Below are positions 50,816 to 61,150 of a stretch of 64,000 bases of DNA, one piece after another. A program made the position numbers and the translations under genes. Source of the DNA: Phalacrocorax aristotelis (lineage: Eukaryota > Chordata > Aves > Suliformes > Phalacrocoracidae); contig NC_134279.1 of NCBI RefSeq assembly GCF_949628215.1, positions 84,377,517-84,441,516 on the forward strand, given 5' to 3'. The notes under the pieces were generated by a model that worked only from the letters and a program-made list of their open reading frames with translations, had not been told where the DNA came from and searched no databases. Position 1 is the first letter of the stretch, and each line of letters opens with the position of its first letter.

Positions 50816-53800
50816 ATGGAGGCGGCGGCGCTGGCGCGGGAGGGCGGCGGCCAGGGCCCCCCGCCCCACGAGCCCATCAGCTTCGGCATCGACCAGATCC
50901 TCGGCGGCCCCGAGCCCGCCGGCGGCGGAGCGGGGCCGGCCCGGGCGGCGGGGGAGCCCGACTACGGGCTCTACGGCGGCGGCTACGGCCCCGCCTGCTC
51001 GCTCGGCTCCTACAACCTCAATATGAGCATGAACGTGAGCGTCAACGTGACCCCCGCACCCGCCGCGCCGCCCGCCGGGGTCATCCGCGTCCCGGCGCAC
51101 CGGCCCGCGCCCGCTGCGCCGCCCGCCGCGCCGCCGCCGGTGCCGGGGCTCTCGGGGCTCACCTTCCCCTGGATGGAGACGACGCGCCGCATCGCCAAGG
51201 ACCGGCTCTCAGGTGAGCGCCGCGGGACGCTCCCGACGGCTCCCGACGGCTCCGTTGGCTCCGGCGGCTCCCGCGGCCCGGCGAGCGTGGAGCGGGGTCG
51301 GGACGGGCGCTGACCGGGGCCGCGCCGCCCACGGGGACCGGCCGGAGTTGGCCGGGGCACCGTGCGCTCCGCCGTTTCCCGCAGCGCGGGGTTCTCGCCC
51401 GCCTCCCGCCCCGCCCCGTCCTGCCGTGCCCGGGCCGAGCTCCTGCCGCCACCGCCGTCGGGGCCCGCGGAGAGAGGCTCGGGGCTGCCGCAGACACCGG
51501 CAGCTCGGCCGCGGTCCCGCCCCGGCTGCCGGTGGCTCCGAGTGGTGCCCGAGGGGTCCCGCCGTGCTCCGGCCGCGGGCGCTGCTCCATGTCCAGTCTC
51601 TTCCCTGGGCTTGGGGGCACTGGGGGCTGGCTCCATCCCACCCGTAACGGGAAGGCTGCCGGGGCCTGCAGGGAGCCAGGGTGTGGGGTGAGGACAGTGG
51701 CAATGTTGGGAGCAGGGTGCAGGGACCTGCCATGGGGCTGCAGGGCAAAACCTGTCTGCATGCAGGGAGCAGGTGCCCCTGCTCCTTGTGCCAGGGGGGA
51801 GCGGGGGCAGGCAGTGGAGGGTGCCTGTGGGGCACCAGGGACTCAGAGACCCGCGTGTGCGGGGATGGGTGCAGGGCACAAGGTGCCGGTGCCGTGGGAG
51901 AGGCTGGGGCTTGTGTGTGCCGGGGCTGGGGAGGGGCGGGTGGCGATGCAGGTGTCGGGGAGGCGGTGCAGGGCCCTGGTCCTGCTGGTGGGGCTGGGGG
52001 TTGAGCGCCCATGGTGGGGCCAGAGCACCTGGTGCTGGGGCGAGGATGCTGGTGTGGGGTGCTGCCGTTGGGGTGCTGGGTGTGGGGGCTGCACGCCGGG
52101 TGCATGCGGGTGCCGGGGAGCTCTGGCCTGGCTCGGCTCAGGTCGGCTCCTTCCCAAGATGGCGGCGCTGCCACGTCCGCAGTGCACGGCTCCATGCGGG
52201 GACGAGGCTGGGGGCCACGCAGGGCTGGGGGCTGTGCGCTGGCTATGGGGGCTGCTGGGGCCATGTGGGGTGGGAGGCTGGGGGCTGCGGGGGCCCATTC
52301 TGGGCGCCAGCAGAGCCGGGTTCGCCTCCTGGCCCACCCTGCCATCCCGGCGGTGACGAAGCACCGTCCCTGCGCAGGGGCGGCAGGTGACGTCCCCGTC
52401 TCCTGCCTGGCGCCAGCAGTGGGTGGACGGGGCGGCCCCTCCCCGGCACGGGGTCTCCCAGCCGTGGCCATCACTCAGCACCACTGGCCTTGGGGTGGCC
52501 TGCGGGCTGTCGGCATCTGTTCCGAGCAAGGGGCCGCCCCGTGTGGGGAGGGGGTGCGAGGGCCTCCATCCCCCCCGACTGCGCGGCTCCACCTGCGTCA
52601 ACCGCGTCCGCCCCCGCCGGCGGGCAGGCTGGCCTCCTGCCTGCACTGCCTGCATGGGTGCTGGTGGGAGGGTCTGCTGGGCGCCAGGCTGTCCCTGGGG
52701 CTGCTGTGGGGTCTGCCCCACGCCCCCACAGCATAGGGTGCTGGGGCCCCATGACAGCCCCACAGGCCCGGCCATGTGCAGCCCTGCCCATGTGGTGCCA
52801 GCAATGGCGAGGGCCATGGGGCTGTGGCTCAGCCGTGGGCCGCTGGCAGAGCAGGAGTGGAGTGGGAGCTGGGTGCTGCGCCCTGGCCGAGCTCTCACCT
52901 TCCTCCACACCCCTTCGCTGTCCTGACATTCCCTGTGGCTCCAGCTGCGCCTGGGGCTGGGACACGGCATGCCGACCTCGCTGTCCCTGGCTCACGCCCC
53001 GGCCGTGCAAGGACAGCCCCTTGCCTGGCCCCCATCACTCAGACGCTGCTGGCGTGCGGAGGGAGATGTCGGCCACCTCCCAATGGCTTCTGGGGTCCTG
53101 TACCTTCCCCAGGAGGGCTGAGAAGCCATTAGTGTTGTGCTGCGCAGGCTCCTCTGGGGCTGCAGCAGGGCTTGGTGTGTGGGGAAGGGTGGGTTTGTGC
53201 TGCTGGAGCCTTGCCGGCCCTGGGACCAGGCCTGCTGGGGGAGCGGTCAGGCCATGGTGGTGGGGTGGGGATGGGCCGTCACACCATGTCTTGAGCTGCC
53301 CTGTGCATCACTGGGCTCTGGGAGCAGGTGGGGACAATTCGGGGTCTCCTCTCCTCCCTGCCAGGCAGCACTGGTAGTCCCCAGTCCCCACAGCCCTCCC
53401 CGAGCTCTCTGTCCCCATGGCCCCAAGCATCTGAGTATCCGCCCTGGGCCCCCGTGCTGCCGGGCTGCTCCCACTCCTGCCCTGCCCTCAGCAGGGGCTC
53501 TGCCTGGCCCCTGCCGTGTGGCAGCCTTGTGGCAGGGCGCTTTGCCTGAGGCTCCCCTGAGCAGCCCCTCACCCCTGCTCTGCCCACAGCTGCGCTGTCA
53601 CCCTTCGCGGCGACCCGGCGGATTGGGCACCCCTACCAGAACCGCACGCCGCCCAAGCGGAAGAAGCCACGCACCTCCTTCAGCCGGGTGCAGATCTGCG
53701 AGCTGGAGAAGCGCTTCCACCGCCAGAAGTACCTGGCGTCGGCCGAGCGTGCCACCCTGGCCAAGGCCCTCAAGATGACGGATGCCCAGGTCAAGACCTG

Positions 53801-54487
53801 GTTCCAGAACCGCCGCACCAAGTGGAGGTAACAGGGCCGGCCCCGGGGCGGCCGCTGCAACTCTAACCCCCTGCCTCCCTCCGGCAGCCACCCCCCGCCG
53901 TGGCTGTGCCCCCTGGGAGAGGCTGGGCTGGGGGAGATGGGGTGCCCATCCCTGCTGCATCCCCTGTGGCCGGCTGGGTGAGGCACAGTGCTGCCGAGGG
54001 AGGGATGGGCAGCAGGGCAGAGGCTGCGCGACATTGCCGCACGGGCACACAGCAGTGTCAAGAGAGGGACGGGGCTGTGGGGCAGAGGCTGTGGGGCATT
54101 TCTGCACCAGCACACTGGTGCTGAGAGGGATGGGCTACAGAGCATTGCCAGTGGTGCCAGAGCAGGACAGGGCTGCACGGCACTGCCAGACTGGCACACA
54201 GCGGTGCCGAGAGAGGGACGGGCTGCAGGGCAGAGGCTGTGGGGCAGTGACGGGCCGTGTGTGCTGGCAGGAGGCAGACGGCGGAGGAGCGCGAGGCGGA
54301 GCGCCAGCAGGCCAACCGCCTGATGCTGCACCTGCAGCAGGAGGCCTTCCAGAAGAGCCTGAGCCAGCCGCTGCCCCAGGACCCGCTCTGCATGCACAAC
54401 TCCTCCCTCTACGCCCTGCAGAACCTGCAGCCCTGGGCTGAGGACAACAAGGTGACGTCCGTCTCAGGGGTGGCCTCCGTGGTGTGA
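50816..54487 (+). CDS. TLX2: TLX2, T-cell leukemia homeobox transcription factor
   Basis: Three exons, 50816-51212, 53590-53827 and 54271-54487, join in phase to 283 aa. The N terminus holds the eh1-like repression motif [12 protein letters not shown]. Next comes [12 protein letters not shown], then [18 protein letters not shown], then [20 protein letters not shown] leading into the homeodomain. The recognition helix carries the TLX hallmark threonine ([15 protein letters not shown]). The C terminus keeps [19 protein letters not shown] and ends [12 protein letters not shown]2 is a nuclear regulator used in neural-crest and enteric neuron development in mammals. It is named TLX2, not TLX1 or TLX3, from its position between PCGF1 and DQX1. 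Part of exon 1 ([14 protein letters not shown]) resembles the other family members as well. Confidence 0.93.
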
Positions 54488-55780
54488 GGTCCCCGGGGAG
54501 CTGTGGACGTGCCGGGAGGCGGCAGTGGGCGGTGGGAGGCTGGCGGGGTTGGTGCCCAGCACCTCCGGCCCACGGCAGGGAGGGGGCTGCTGCTTCCCGG
54601 GAGCCCCCCTGTCGGCAGCCCCCTCCCTGCCACGGGCCAGCCCCCTCGGGCCCCCCTCAGCCACCCCACATCTGTGGGTGGGCAGACGTGCCCTGCAGTT
54701 GGACTCAAAGCTGTGCTGCCCCTGCCTAGACCCCTGCCTGGAGCACCACCTCAGGTGGCCCCTTGCCCGGACCCCCTGGGGAGCACTGAGCTGGGCCTCC
54801 GCACCTTGTGGGCCTCTGCAAGTGCAGCCTCCCTTCACCAGGGCCCCCCGCTCTGGGGGCAGCTCCTCGGGTGGTCCCTGCTCAGGACCTGCTGCCCACC
54901 CATCAGCAGCTCTCCTGGCTGGGCCAGGCGCCGCTCCTCCAGGGCAGCTGCAGCCCCCAGCTCACCCAGGGCTGGCCGAGCGGGGTGCGGGGTGGACCCC
55001 CCATTCCTGGTGCTGGGAGCCCCCCTGCTCTGCTGGCAGTCGCCGCAGGGTCTGCACCACCCGCACACACTTGCCTTATCCCGGTTGGAGTTCACCAGCT
55101 CCTGTTTCCAGCTGCAGCCCCTGGGCTGGACAAGGAGCCCATCCCCACGGCCCCCAGTGCCCCCAGTGTTGGGACAGACTGATGGACTGGGCTTGTCTGC
55201 CCTGCAGGCTGGGCTCCCCAGCGCTCCCAGCCCGTGCCTGTTTGCCAGCTCCCTGTGGCCCTGGGCCTGGACGTGCCCCTGCAGCACCCTGTGATGGACT
55301 TGGGGTGCCCCTGCGTGCTGAAGGATTGCACCAGCCCCCCTGAGCAGGGTGCCCTCGCGCCTGTCCCCCCATCTCTGGCTCCCAGGACCCCCTTCATCCC
55401 CCATGCCGCCTGGGGCCGGACTGGACCTTGGTCTGGTGTGACTCACAGCACACTCGCGGGGAGCCAGAGGGGTCCACTGGGGGCTGAAAGCCCCTTCCTC
55501 CAGCAAATGTCTGCACCCAGAGTGTCCCCCAGTCTTGGCTGGGGCCCCCTTCCCCTGCTCCCACCAGGGACTGATGCCCTCAGCCCCAGTCAGGATGGGA
55601 CATCACCCCCCAGCCCTGGCTCTGCCCAGGTGGTGCCCGGTCACTGGGACCCCCGTCTGGGCCAGTTCTGGCCAGGGTCCCTGGTTGATGATGGAGGGAA
55701 GGGGGGGCAATAGCGACGACCCTGACCCTAAACTTGACCTTGACCCCCCCACCTCTGCTGTCCATGGTGCTGCAGCCGCT
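54488..55780. other. TLX2 3' UTR and spacer before the filament gene
   Basis: C-rich unique sequence. No AATAAA was found close after the TLX2 stop, so the polyadenylation site is unassigned. I looked here for the missing head and coil-1 domains of the filament gene and found none. Confidence 0.5.
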
Positions 55781-55789
55781 GCCCGGGGG

Positions 55790-55921
55790 CCGGCAGGATC
55801 ATGCCGCCCCCCGCCCCCGTTGCTACCGGGAGGAGGCGGGCAACCGGTGCCGGTTTCCCGGCGGCGGGATTGGTTGCGTTTCCGTGACGCGGCCCCGTTT
55901 TACCGGCGGGGGGGGGGGGGT
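55790..55921 (+). promoter_or_regulatory. Probable promoter of the short filament gene
   Basis: CpG-rich sequence with an inverted CCAAT word (GGATTGGTTGCG) and a CRE-like CGTGACGCGG, 30-70 bases before the first ATG. No TATA box. Confidence 0.4.
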
Positions 55922-56885
55922 ATGATTGTGGAACCGCTGCGGCGCCGCCGCAGAGCCGCCGGGATGAGCACGGCCGAGGGCTGGCCCCGGTCCCGGTGGG
56001 ACGGCGGCGGCCAGGCGGTGCTGCGTGCCCGTGCCGAGGCTGCCGGGTACCGGAGGCTGCTGCGCACCCGCGCTGCCGAGGTGGAGGCGCTGCGCGGGGC
56101 CGTGGGCGCGTTGCACCGGCAGCTGGAGGGGCTGCGGGACCGGCGTAGCGGGGAGCTGGCCAAGTACCAGGTGCGGGGGGGCGGGCACGGGGGGGCACGG
56201 GGGGGGGTGGGATTGGGTTTGGGAAGGGGCAGACGGGAGGGTTGTGGGCATGGGGGGGGGCGAGAGGAGAGCCCAGGCTCTGGCGCCCGGACTCGCGGAG
56301 GGCTGGGGAGAGGGCTGGGTCTGGGGAGGGGGGATAGGGGTCCGGGGGGTGAGGGAGGACGGGGGCCAGGTCGGGGCTGGAGGGGAGGGTCCGGGCGGGG
56401 CAGCGGGACGGGGACCGGGATGGGACTGGGGAGGGGGGCTCAGGTGGGGTGAGGGTCTGGGGTTCAGCGCTGGGCGGGGGTCGGGATGGGAGCGGAGAGG
56501 GGGATCAGGTGGGCTGGGGAGTGGGATCCGTGCGGGTCGGGGGCCGGGTCAGGGGCGGGGGGGTCCTTGCGGAGCGGGGCGGGGGCCGGCGCGGGGGTCT
56601 CGGGCGTTGCTGACGGCCCGGCCGGCAGGAGCGGGTGGCGGAGCTGGAGCGGGAGATCGGCGAGGCGGAGGCGGAGATGGCCCGGTGCCTGCGGGAGTAC
56701 CCGGCGCTGCTGCGGCTGCGGATGGCGCTGGAGGCGGAGATCGCCGCGTACCGGTACGCGGCGGGGGGGGGGGGGGGGGCGGGGGGCCGGGGCGGGCGGG
56801 ACGCGGGGCTCAGCCCGGGCCTGCCTCTTGCAGAGAGATGCTGGAGGGCGAAGAGCTGCGCCTGGGCTGCCTGGCCCCACCGTGA
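55922..56885 (+). CDS. Very short type IV intermediate-filament protein (alpha-internexin/neurofilament-like)
   Basis: Three exons, 55922-56170, 56629-56753 and 56834-56885, join in phase. ATG 55922 gives 141 aa and ATG 55964 gives 127 aa. The protein aligns by eye with the second half of coil 2[21 protein letters not shown], then [20 protein letters not shown], then the helix-termination motif [13 protein letters not shown], ending after eight more residues. Introns fall after the codons for KYQ and inside the R of AAYR, and the middle exon is 125 bases. These are the positions I recall for neurofilament and INA genes (type IV). Head, coil 1, coil 2A and tail are absent, and no upstream exons for them were found. 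It could be a real mini-filament protein or the surviving end of a larger gene. An AATAAA follows at 57236. Confidence 0.75.
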
Positions 56886-57235
56886 CGGGACACCCGGCCC
56901 CGCAGCGGGATCCCGCGCCCGGGCCCCCAGACCCCGGACTTCTGCCTCTCGGGGTCCCGCTCGCCCGCACCTCGGGACCGCCGCCCCCGGATGCCCAGGC
57001 CATGCGACCCCCCAGACCCTCTGGACCCCTCCGGACTCCTGCAGCCCCGGTCCTTCTCTCCCCCTGTGCCATGGGCCCCCCGGACTCCTGGGGTCCCCGG
57101 CTACCCGGGCCCTCCAGACCCCGCCCCGGGAGGCCCCGGCCCCCCAGAAGGGCAGTGCCCACGGGGCCGCACACTCTCACCAGCCTCTCCAGAGCAGCAG
57201 CGGGTCTGGGGTCTCGGCCCGCGCGGAAGCACCTC

Positions 57236-57241
57236 AATAAA
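57236..57241 (+). terminator. Polyadenylation signal of the short filament gene
   Basis: AATAAA in CTCAATAAAGCCCC, 350 bases after the stop at 56885. Confidence 0.7.
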
Positions 57242-58368
57242 GCCCCGTGGCATTACCCGGAGTCAGCCCGTCTGTGGTGGTGGGGCAGCATCCCCCGGCG
57301 GGCCCTGCACTGGGGGCACCCTGCTGCGCACGCGGGGTCTGTGGCAGAGCCGGGACACAGATGGCAGCTTGGGTGCCAGGGCTGTGTCCTGCGGGGGCTG
57401 CCTGGCTGGGGGGTCTTGGGTCCCTCCTGCCTGGGCGCAGCCCCTCGCCCTGGGCTGGGCACCCCGCAGGGGCACCAAGTGGGGCACATTATGAGGGCCC
57501 AGCCATGGACACGTGGTGGAGGGGACTGTGCCCCAGTGGGAGCTGAGCAACCCCAGTGCTGGTGGGCGGTCCTGACCACTTCCCCCCCCCCCCGATGTCC
57601 GTGTCTGTGCCCTGCCCCAGGACAGGTGCTCCTGGGGTCAGGCAGGTATCCTGCACCCTGGGACGTGGGGATGGGGTGCTGTCCCTGTGACTGGAGATTT
57701 TGCCCCACTGCAGCCCCCAGATAGAAGGCAGACTGGGGGGAGGGCAGGTTGATGAGGATTAGGGGGGTCAGGGCATCCATGTACCCTGGCAGAGAGTTGG
57801 GCAGGGCTGTGGGGAGACCCCCATGGGCCAGAGTTGGGTACAGCCACGGAGCTGGGCTATCCCCGGGTGGGCTGGAGTGCATGCACACGCAAATGTTACA
57901 TGTCTGTTTTCAGCCATGCGTAAGGACCCTACGGGCCGAGCCCAGCAGCCCAGTGCCGGCAGGGAGTGGGAGCCCCTCAGGGATCTGTGGAGCTGTGGGG
58001 GCCTTGCACAAGTCTGTGACCCACCCGAGGGGCAGGAGCCATTCTGGATACCTTGAGCAGAAAGGCAGGACAGGCAGGAGCCCTGCCTGTGGCATGCCCA
58101 GATGGAGCTCGTGGAGGGTGGGGGGGGTGCAGCACTCCCCACCCCACACAACAACTAACCAAGGTTTGTTGTAGTAAAGCCAAGCCCAGCTCTTTAACAG
58201 GAGTAAAAACTCTGTTCCAAAGCATACAAGAGTATGGGAAAGTCGGTGCTGGGTCCCTATGGCTGCCACACCTGTGGGGTGCCCTGCAGCCCCACCGTCC
58301 CTGTGGTCATGGAGGTGCAGCGGGGTAGGGGATGGGTGCGAGGGGGAAGGGGGTGTCCGTGCACAGGG
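57242..58368. other. Spacer and probable 3' UTR of the IL12B-like gene
   Basis: No coding exon recognised. The minus-strand transcript of the IL12B-like gene should end here. I found no canonical AATAAA on the minus strand, so the end is unassigned. Confidence 0.4.
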
Positions 58369-60607
58369 TCAGTGGACTCTGAGCCGGTGCTTCTGGGCTG
58401 CATCGATGTCCTGCCAGGCGCTCCAGGGGCTCCAGGCGTGGCTGGCGTAGGGGTCCTGGCAGCTGATGCGCACCCGCTGTACGCGCTCCTGCAGCCACAC
58501 CTCTGTGTCCTCCATGTACTTGTCAACCTGCAAAGCAGGGCAGGTTGTGGCCTCAGGGAGCACCCCAGCCCCGCGGCGGGGGGCAGCCAGCATGGGTGCC
58601 ACTGGAGGCGAGGCTGCAGGGAAGGTGGGGCAGGGCAGGGGCAGGGCTCGGCGCTGGGTGTCAGGGGTGGCACGTCCCCAACCCGGGCGGTGACGCTGCC
58701 TTGCGTGGGCAGCGCTGGGTGGCAGAAGCAGAGGTGACAGCCAGGAGTGACAATTCACTGCCCCAAGGAGAGAAGCAGCGTAGCAGGGAGGGGGGGCCAT
58801 TGCTGAACCCCTGGCAAGTCCCTTTCCCAATGGCACCCCTGGGTGGAGGGAAGAGCTCAGGCTGGGGCTGGGGCAGGGGCGGGGTGGTTGCAGGGCAGGG
58901 TGGGCGCAGCAGAGCGAGGATGTGGAGTGGCATGTGCAAGGCAGGCTGGGCATGGGCGTCCTGCAGTTACCTGGGTGCCGTTGGGGAGTTCATACTGCAG
59001 CCAGTAAAGCAGAGTGAAGTAGGACTTGGGGAGTGGCCAGGAAGCTGGGGGGGCCCAGGCCAGGTGGAGCTGCTCCCCCTGCCACTGCACGGTCAGCCCC
59101 TGCGGTGGGTTGGGCCGCACTGCGGACAGAGCAGGGCTCAGCACAGGGCAGTGCTGCCCACACAACCCCCAGTGCCCTGAGGATGCCCCCCGGACCATAC
59201 TGCTGATGGTCTGAGCTCACCGATGTCGCGGACGAAGAAGGGGATGGAGAAGTTGATGTGGGAGGTGTTCGAGAGCCCCTCCAACTGCAGTTGCAGTGGG
59301 TGCAGCTCCTCAGCGAAGGGGCAGAAGGAGGCGTCCACAAAGCTGACACTGAACTGGCCGCGGTGGCCGGCCACCAGCACCCACTCCCCCAAGGAGCCAT
59401 CACTGCTGGGGAGAGGCAGCCGTGAGGGCTGGGCGGTCATGGGGCTGGGGTCGGGTTGAGGGGTCCCCGGGGCACTGACCTGCGTGTGAGGCGGGCACGG
59501 AAGACGGCAGAGTGGTCGCTGATCCAGGAGCAGTGGAAGGAGCCTTGGTAGGACTCAGCCTGGCAGGAGATGTTCATCTGCTCCTCGCCTGGTGGGGCCG
59601 AGGGGCACCGGCTCAGGGGCTGCACAGGGCCAGCAGCAGTGCCCCTTCCCCATATGGCACAGGTGAGGCTGCCCCTGTGGCTCCTCCCAGCCGTGCACAG
59701 CCCTGCTGAGTGCATCCCCACAGCCCCATGGGCTGGGCACAAACATCTGCAGATGCATGGGCATCTCCTGGTCCCCAGCCTGCCCTCAAATCTCCGCATC
59801 CCACCCATCACCCCCCATCCACCCCACTCAGACCTGGCTCTCCCACCCAGCCGTGCCAGCCCCCCCAGCCCCACGTACGGGTGCTGCTGACCACCACGTA
59901 GGTGGAGTCCAGCAGGACGTTGCTGGCCCAGCAGCTGTAGTTGCCCGTGGCTGGCATGTCCAAGCCACGGATGGTGAGAGTCTGTCCATTGGCCACGACC
60001 TCGGCCATGGGCTCTGTCTCCCCATTCTGTGTCCAGGTCACTTGCTGCTCCGAGGTGTTGCATTTCAACACCACGTCCCCATTCAGTTTCCCCACCTGAT
60101 CTGGAGATGAGGGGCAGAGACTGGGGTCAGAGGTGGGCTGTGGTGTGGGCAGCCTGTCCCCTACCCCACGATGGGACTGGGTGCCCCCTCGTCCCGACAC
60201 ACCACATCCATCCTTCCCTAAGGTCCCCATGATGCTCCCACATGCCACATCCATGCCCACCCTGCCCCATCACCCTAAGTCCATCCCCACTTGCCCCACT
60301 GCCCCACATCCATCCCCATGCTGCCTCACCCCACTCCATCACTCTCATGCCCATCCTCTAACACCCCCCCCCCAAGAAGAGCTGCTCCAACCCAGGATCT
60401 CATCACCCCATATCAGAGGGATGTGGGATGTGGCTGCTCCCTGCTCCCCCCAGCTGCTCTGTGGGTCCTGCAGTCCCCCCCCCCCACTGGGGTGTCCCCC
60501 CTCCAGGACCCCTGTTCCCAGGCGGGGCAGGACTCACACTTCGGGGGGAAGGCAGTCAGAGCATCTGCAGGAGTCAGGCACAGCAGCAGACCCAACAGCA
60601 CCAGCAT
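58369..60607 (-). CDS. Secreted IL-12 p40-like cytokine subunit (IL12B paralog)
   Basis: Six coding exons join in phase to 296 aa: 60538-60607, 59879-60100, 59480-59588, 59221-59402, 58971-59119, 58369-58527. A signal peptide (MLVLLGLLLCLTPADA) precedes an Ig-like D1 domain (KLNGDVVLKC...GNYSCWAS). D2 follows, with ISCQAESYQGSFHCSW, DASFCPFAEELH and the hallmark NFSIPFFVRDI. D3 holds PNPPQGLTVQW, SYFTLLYWLQYELPNGTQ and the WSxWS motif WSPWS. There is no transmembrane segment. IL12B pairs with p35 (IL-12) or p19 (IL-23) and engages IL12RB1. The presence of D1 excludes EBI3. Low similarity across D1 and altered cysteines argue for a paralog, not IL12B itself. ATG immediately follows the acceptor of exon 2, as in IL12B. 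Several N-glycosylation sequons are present (NTS, NYS, NIS, NFS, NGT). Confidence 0.9.
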
Positions 60608-60967
60608 CTGGAAGGGGACGGGCAGCGGTAGGGGAAAGGGAAGGGCAGCCCCATGCTGGGGAGGGGGCCCAGCCGTGCCAGAGGAGAAGGGGAGCTGGCC
60701 GAGGGGGGATGCAGCCAGCAGGATTAGCAAGGGCAGGGCCCTGGGATGGCAGCAGGGGGATTGGTGTAGTGTCGGGGGGAGCCCCGTATAGCGCCGGCAG
60801 CCGACATGACACCCCAAGCCTCCCCACTGCAGCCCTGCTGCGTGGCTCCTGGGCAGGGGGCTGCAGTGCCTGCCTGGAGCAGCACCTTCCTGGGACCCCC
60901 TGGTGCCCAACCCCTCCTGGGCATGCAGTGCAAGTGCCACCCCCAGCAGTCCCCATGCCTTGCCTAC

Positions 60968-61010
60968 CTTGCTGCTGTGGTGTGTGCTGCTCCGGTGGGC
61001 TCAGCATGAG
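60968..61010 (-). other. Noncoding first exon of the IL12B-like gene
   Basis: On the minus strand a donor GCAAG/GTAGGC lies at 60968, and the next acceptor (CTTCCAG) directly abuts the start codon at 60607. The upper boundary is inferred as about 25-30 bases downstream of the TATA box. The human IL12B gene likewise has a noncoding exon 1, as I recall. Confidence 0.55.
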
Positions 61011-61034
61011 CTGGGGGGCTGGCGGGCAGCTGGG

Positions 61035-61150
61035 TATATACTGAGCCGGGACCTCGTGGGGCTGCCCCAAGGTGAAGCCAAACCACAGAGGCATCCCAGT
61101 TCTAGTTCTCAGAACAGGAGAAAGCTGTGCTGGGTGGAGCTGTGAGCTGG
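61035..61150 (-). promoter_or_regulatory. TATA promoter of the IL12B-like gene with STAT and RUNX words
   Basis: GTATATAC with TATATA at 61035-61040 is about 30 bases upstream of the inferred start site. A GAS-type TTCTCAGAA lies at 61106-61114 and a RUNX-type AACCACA at 61081-61087. Further out are TTCCTAGAA at 61935-61943 and TTCCCAGGAA at 62056-62065. This inducible-type promoter contrasts with the CpG-island promoters of its neighbours. Confidence 0.5.

Noticed and set aside
50816-54487. TLX1 or TLX3 as identity of the three-exon homeobox gene
   Set aside because: Sequence alone is ambiguous in places, but PCGF1 on one side and DQX1 on the other are the known neighbours of TLX2.
57242-61040. 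EBI3, IL2RG or another short-chain receptor as identity of the cytokine-receptor-like gene
   Set aside because: It has an N-terminal Ig domain, which EBI3 lacks, no transmembrane helix, which IL2RG has, and the p40-specific FFVRDI segment before D3.
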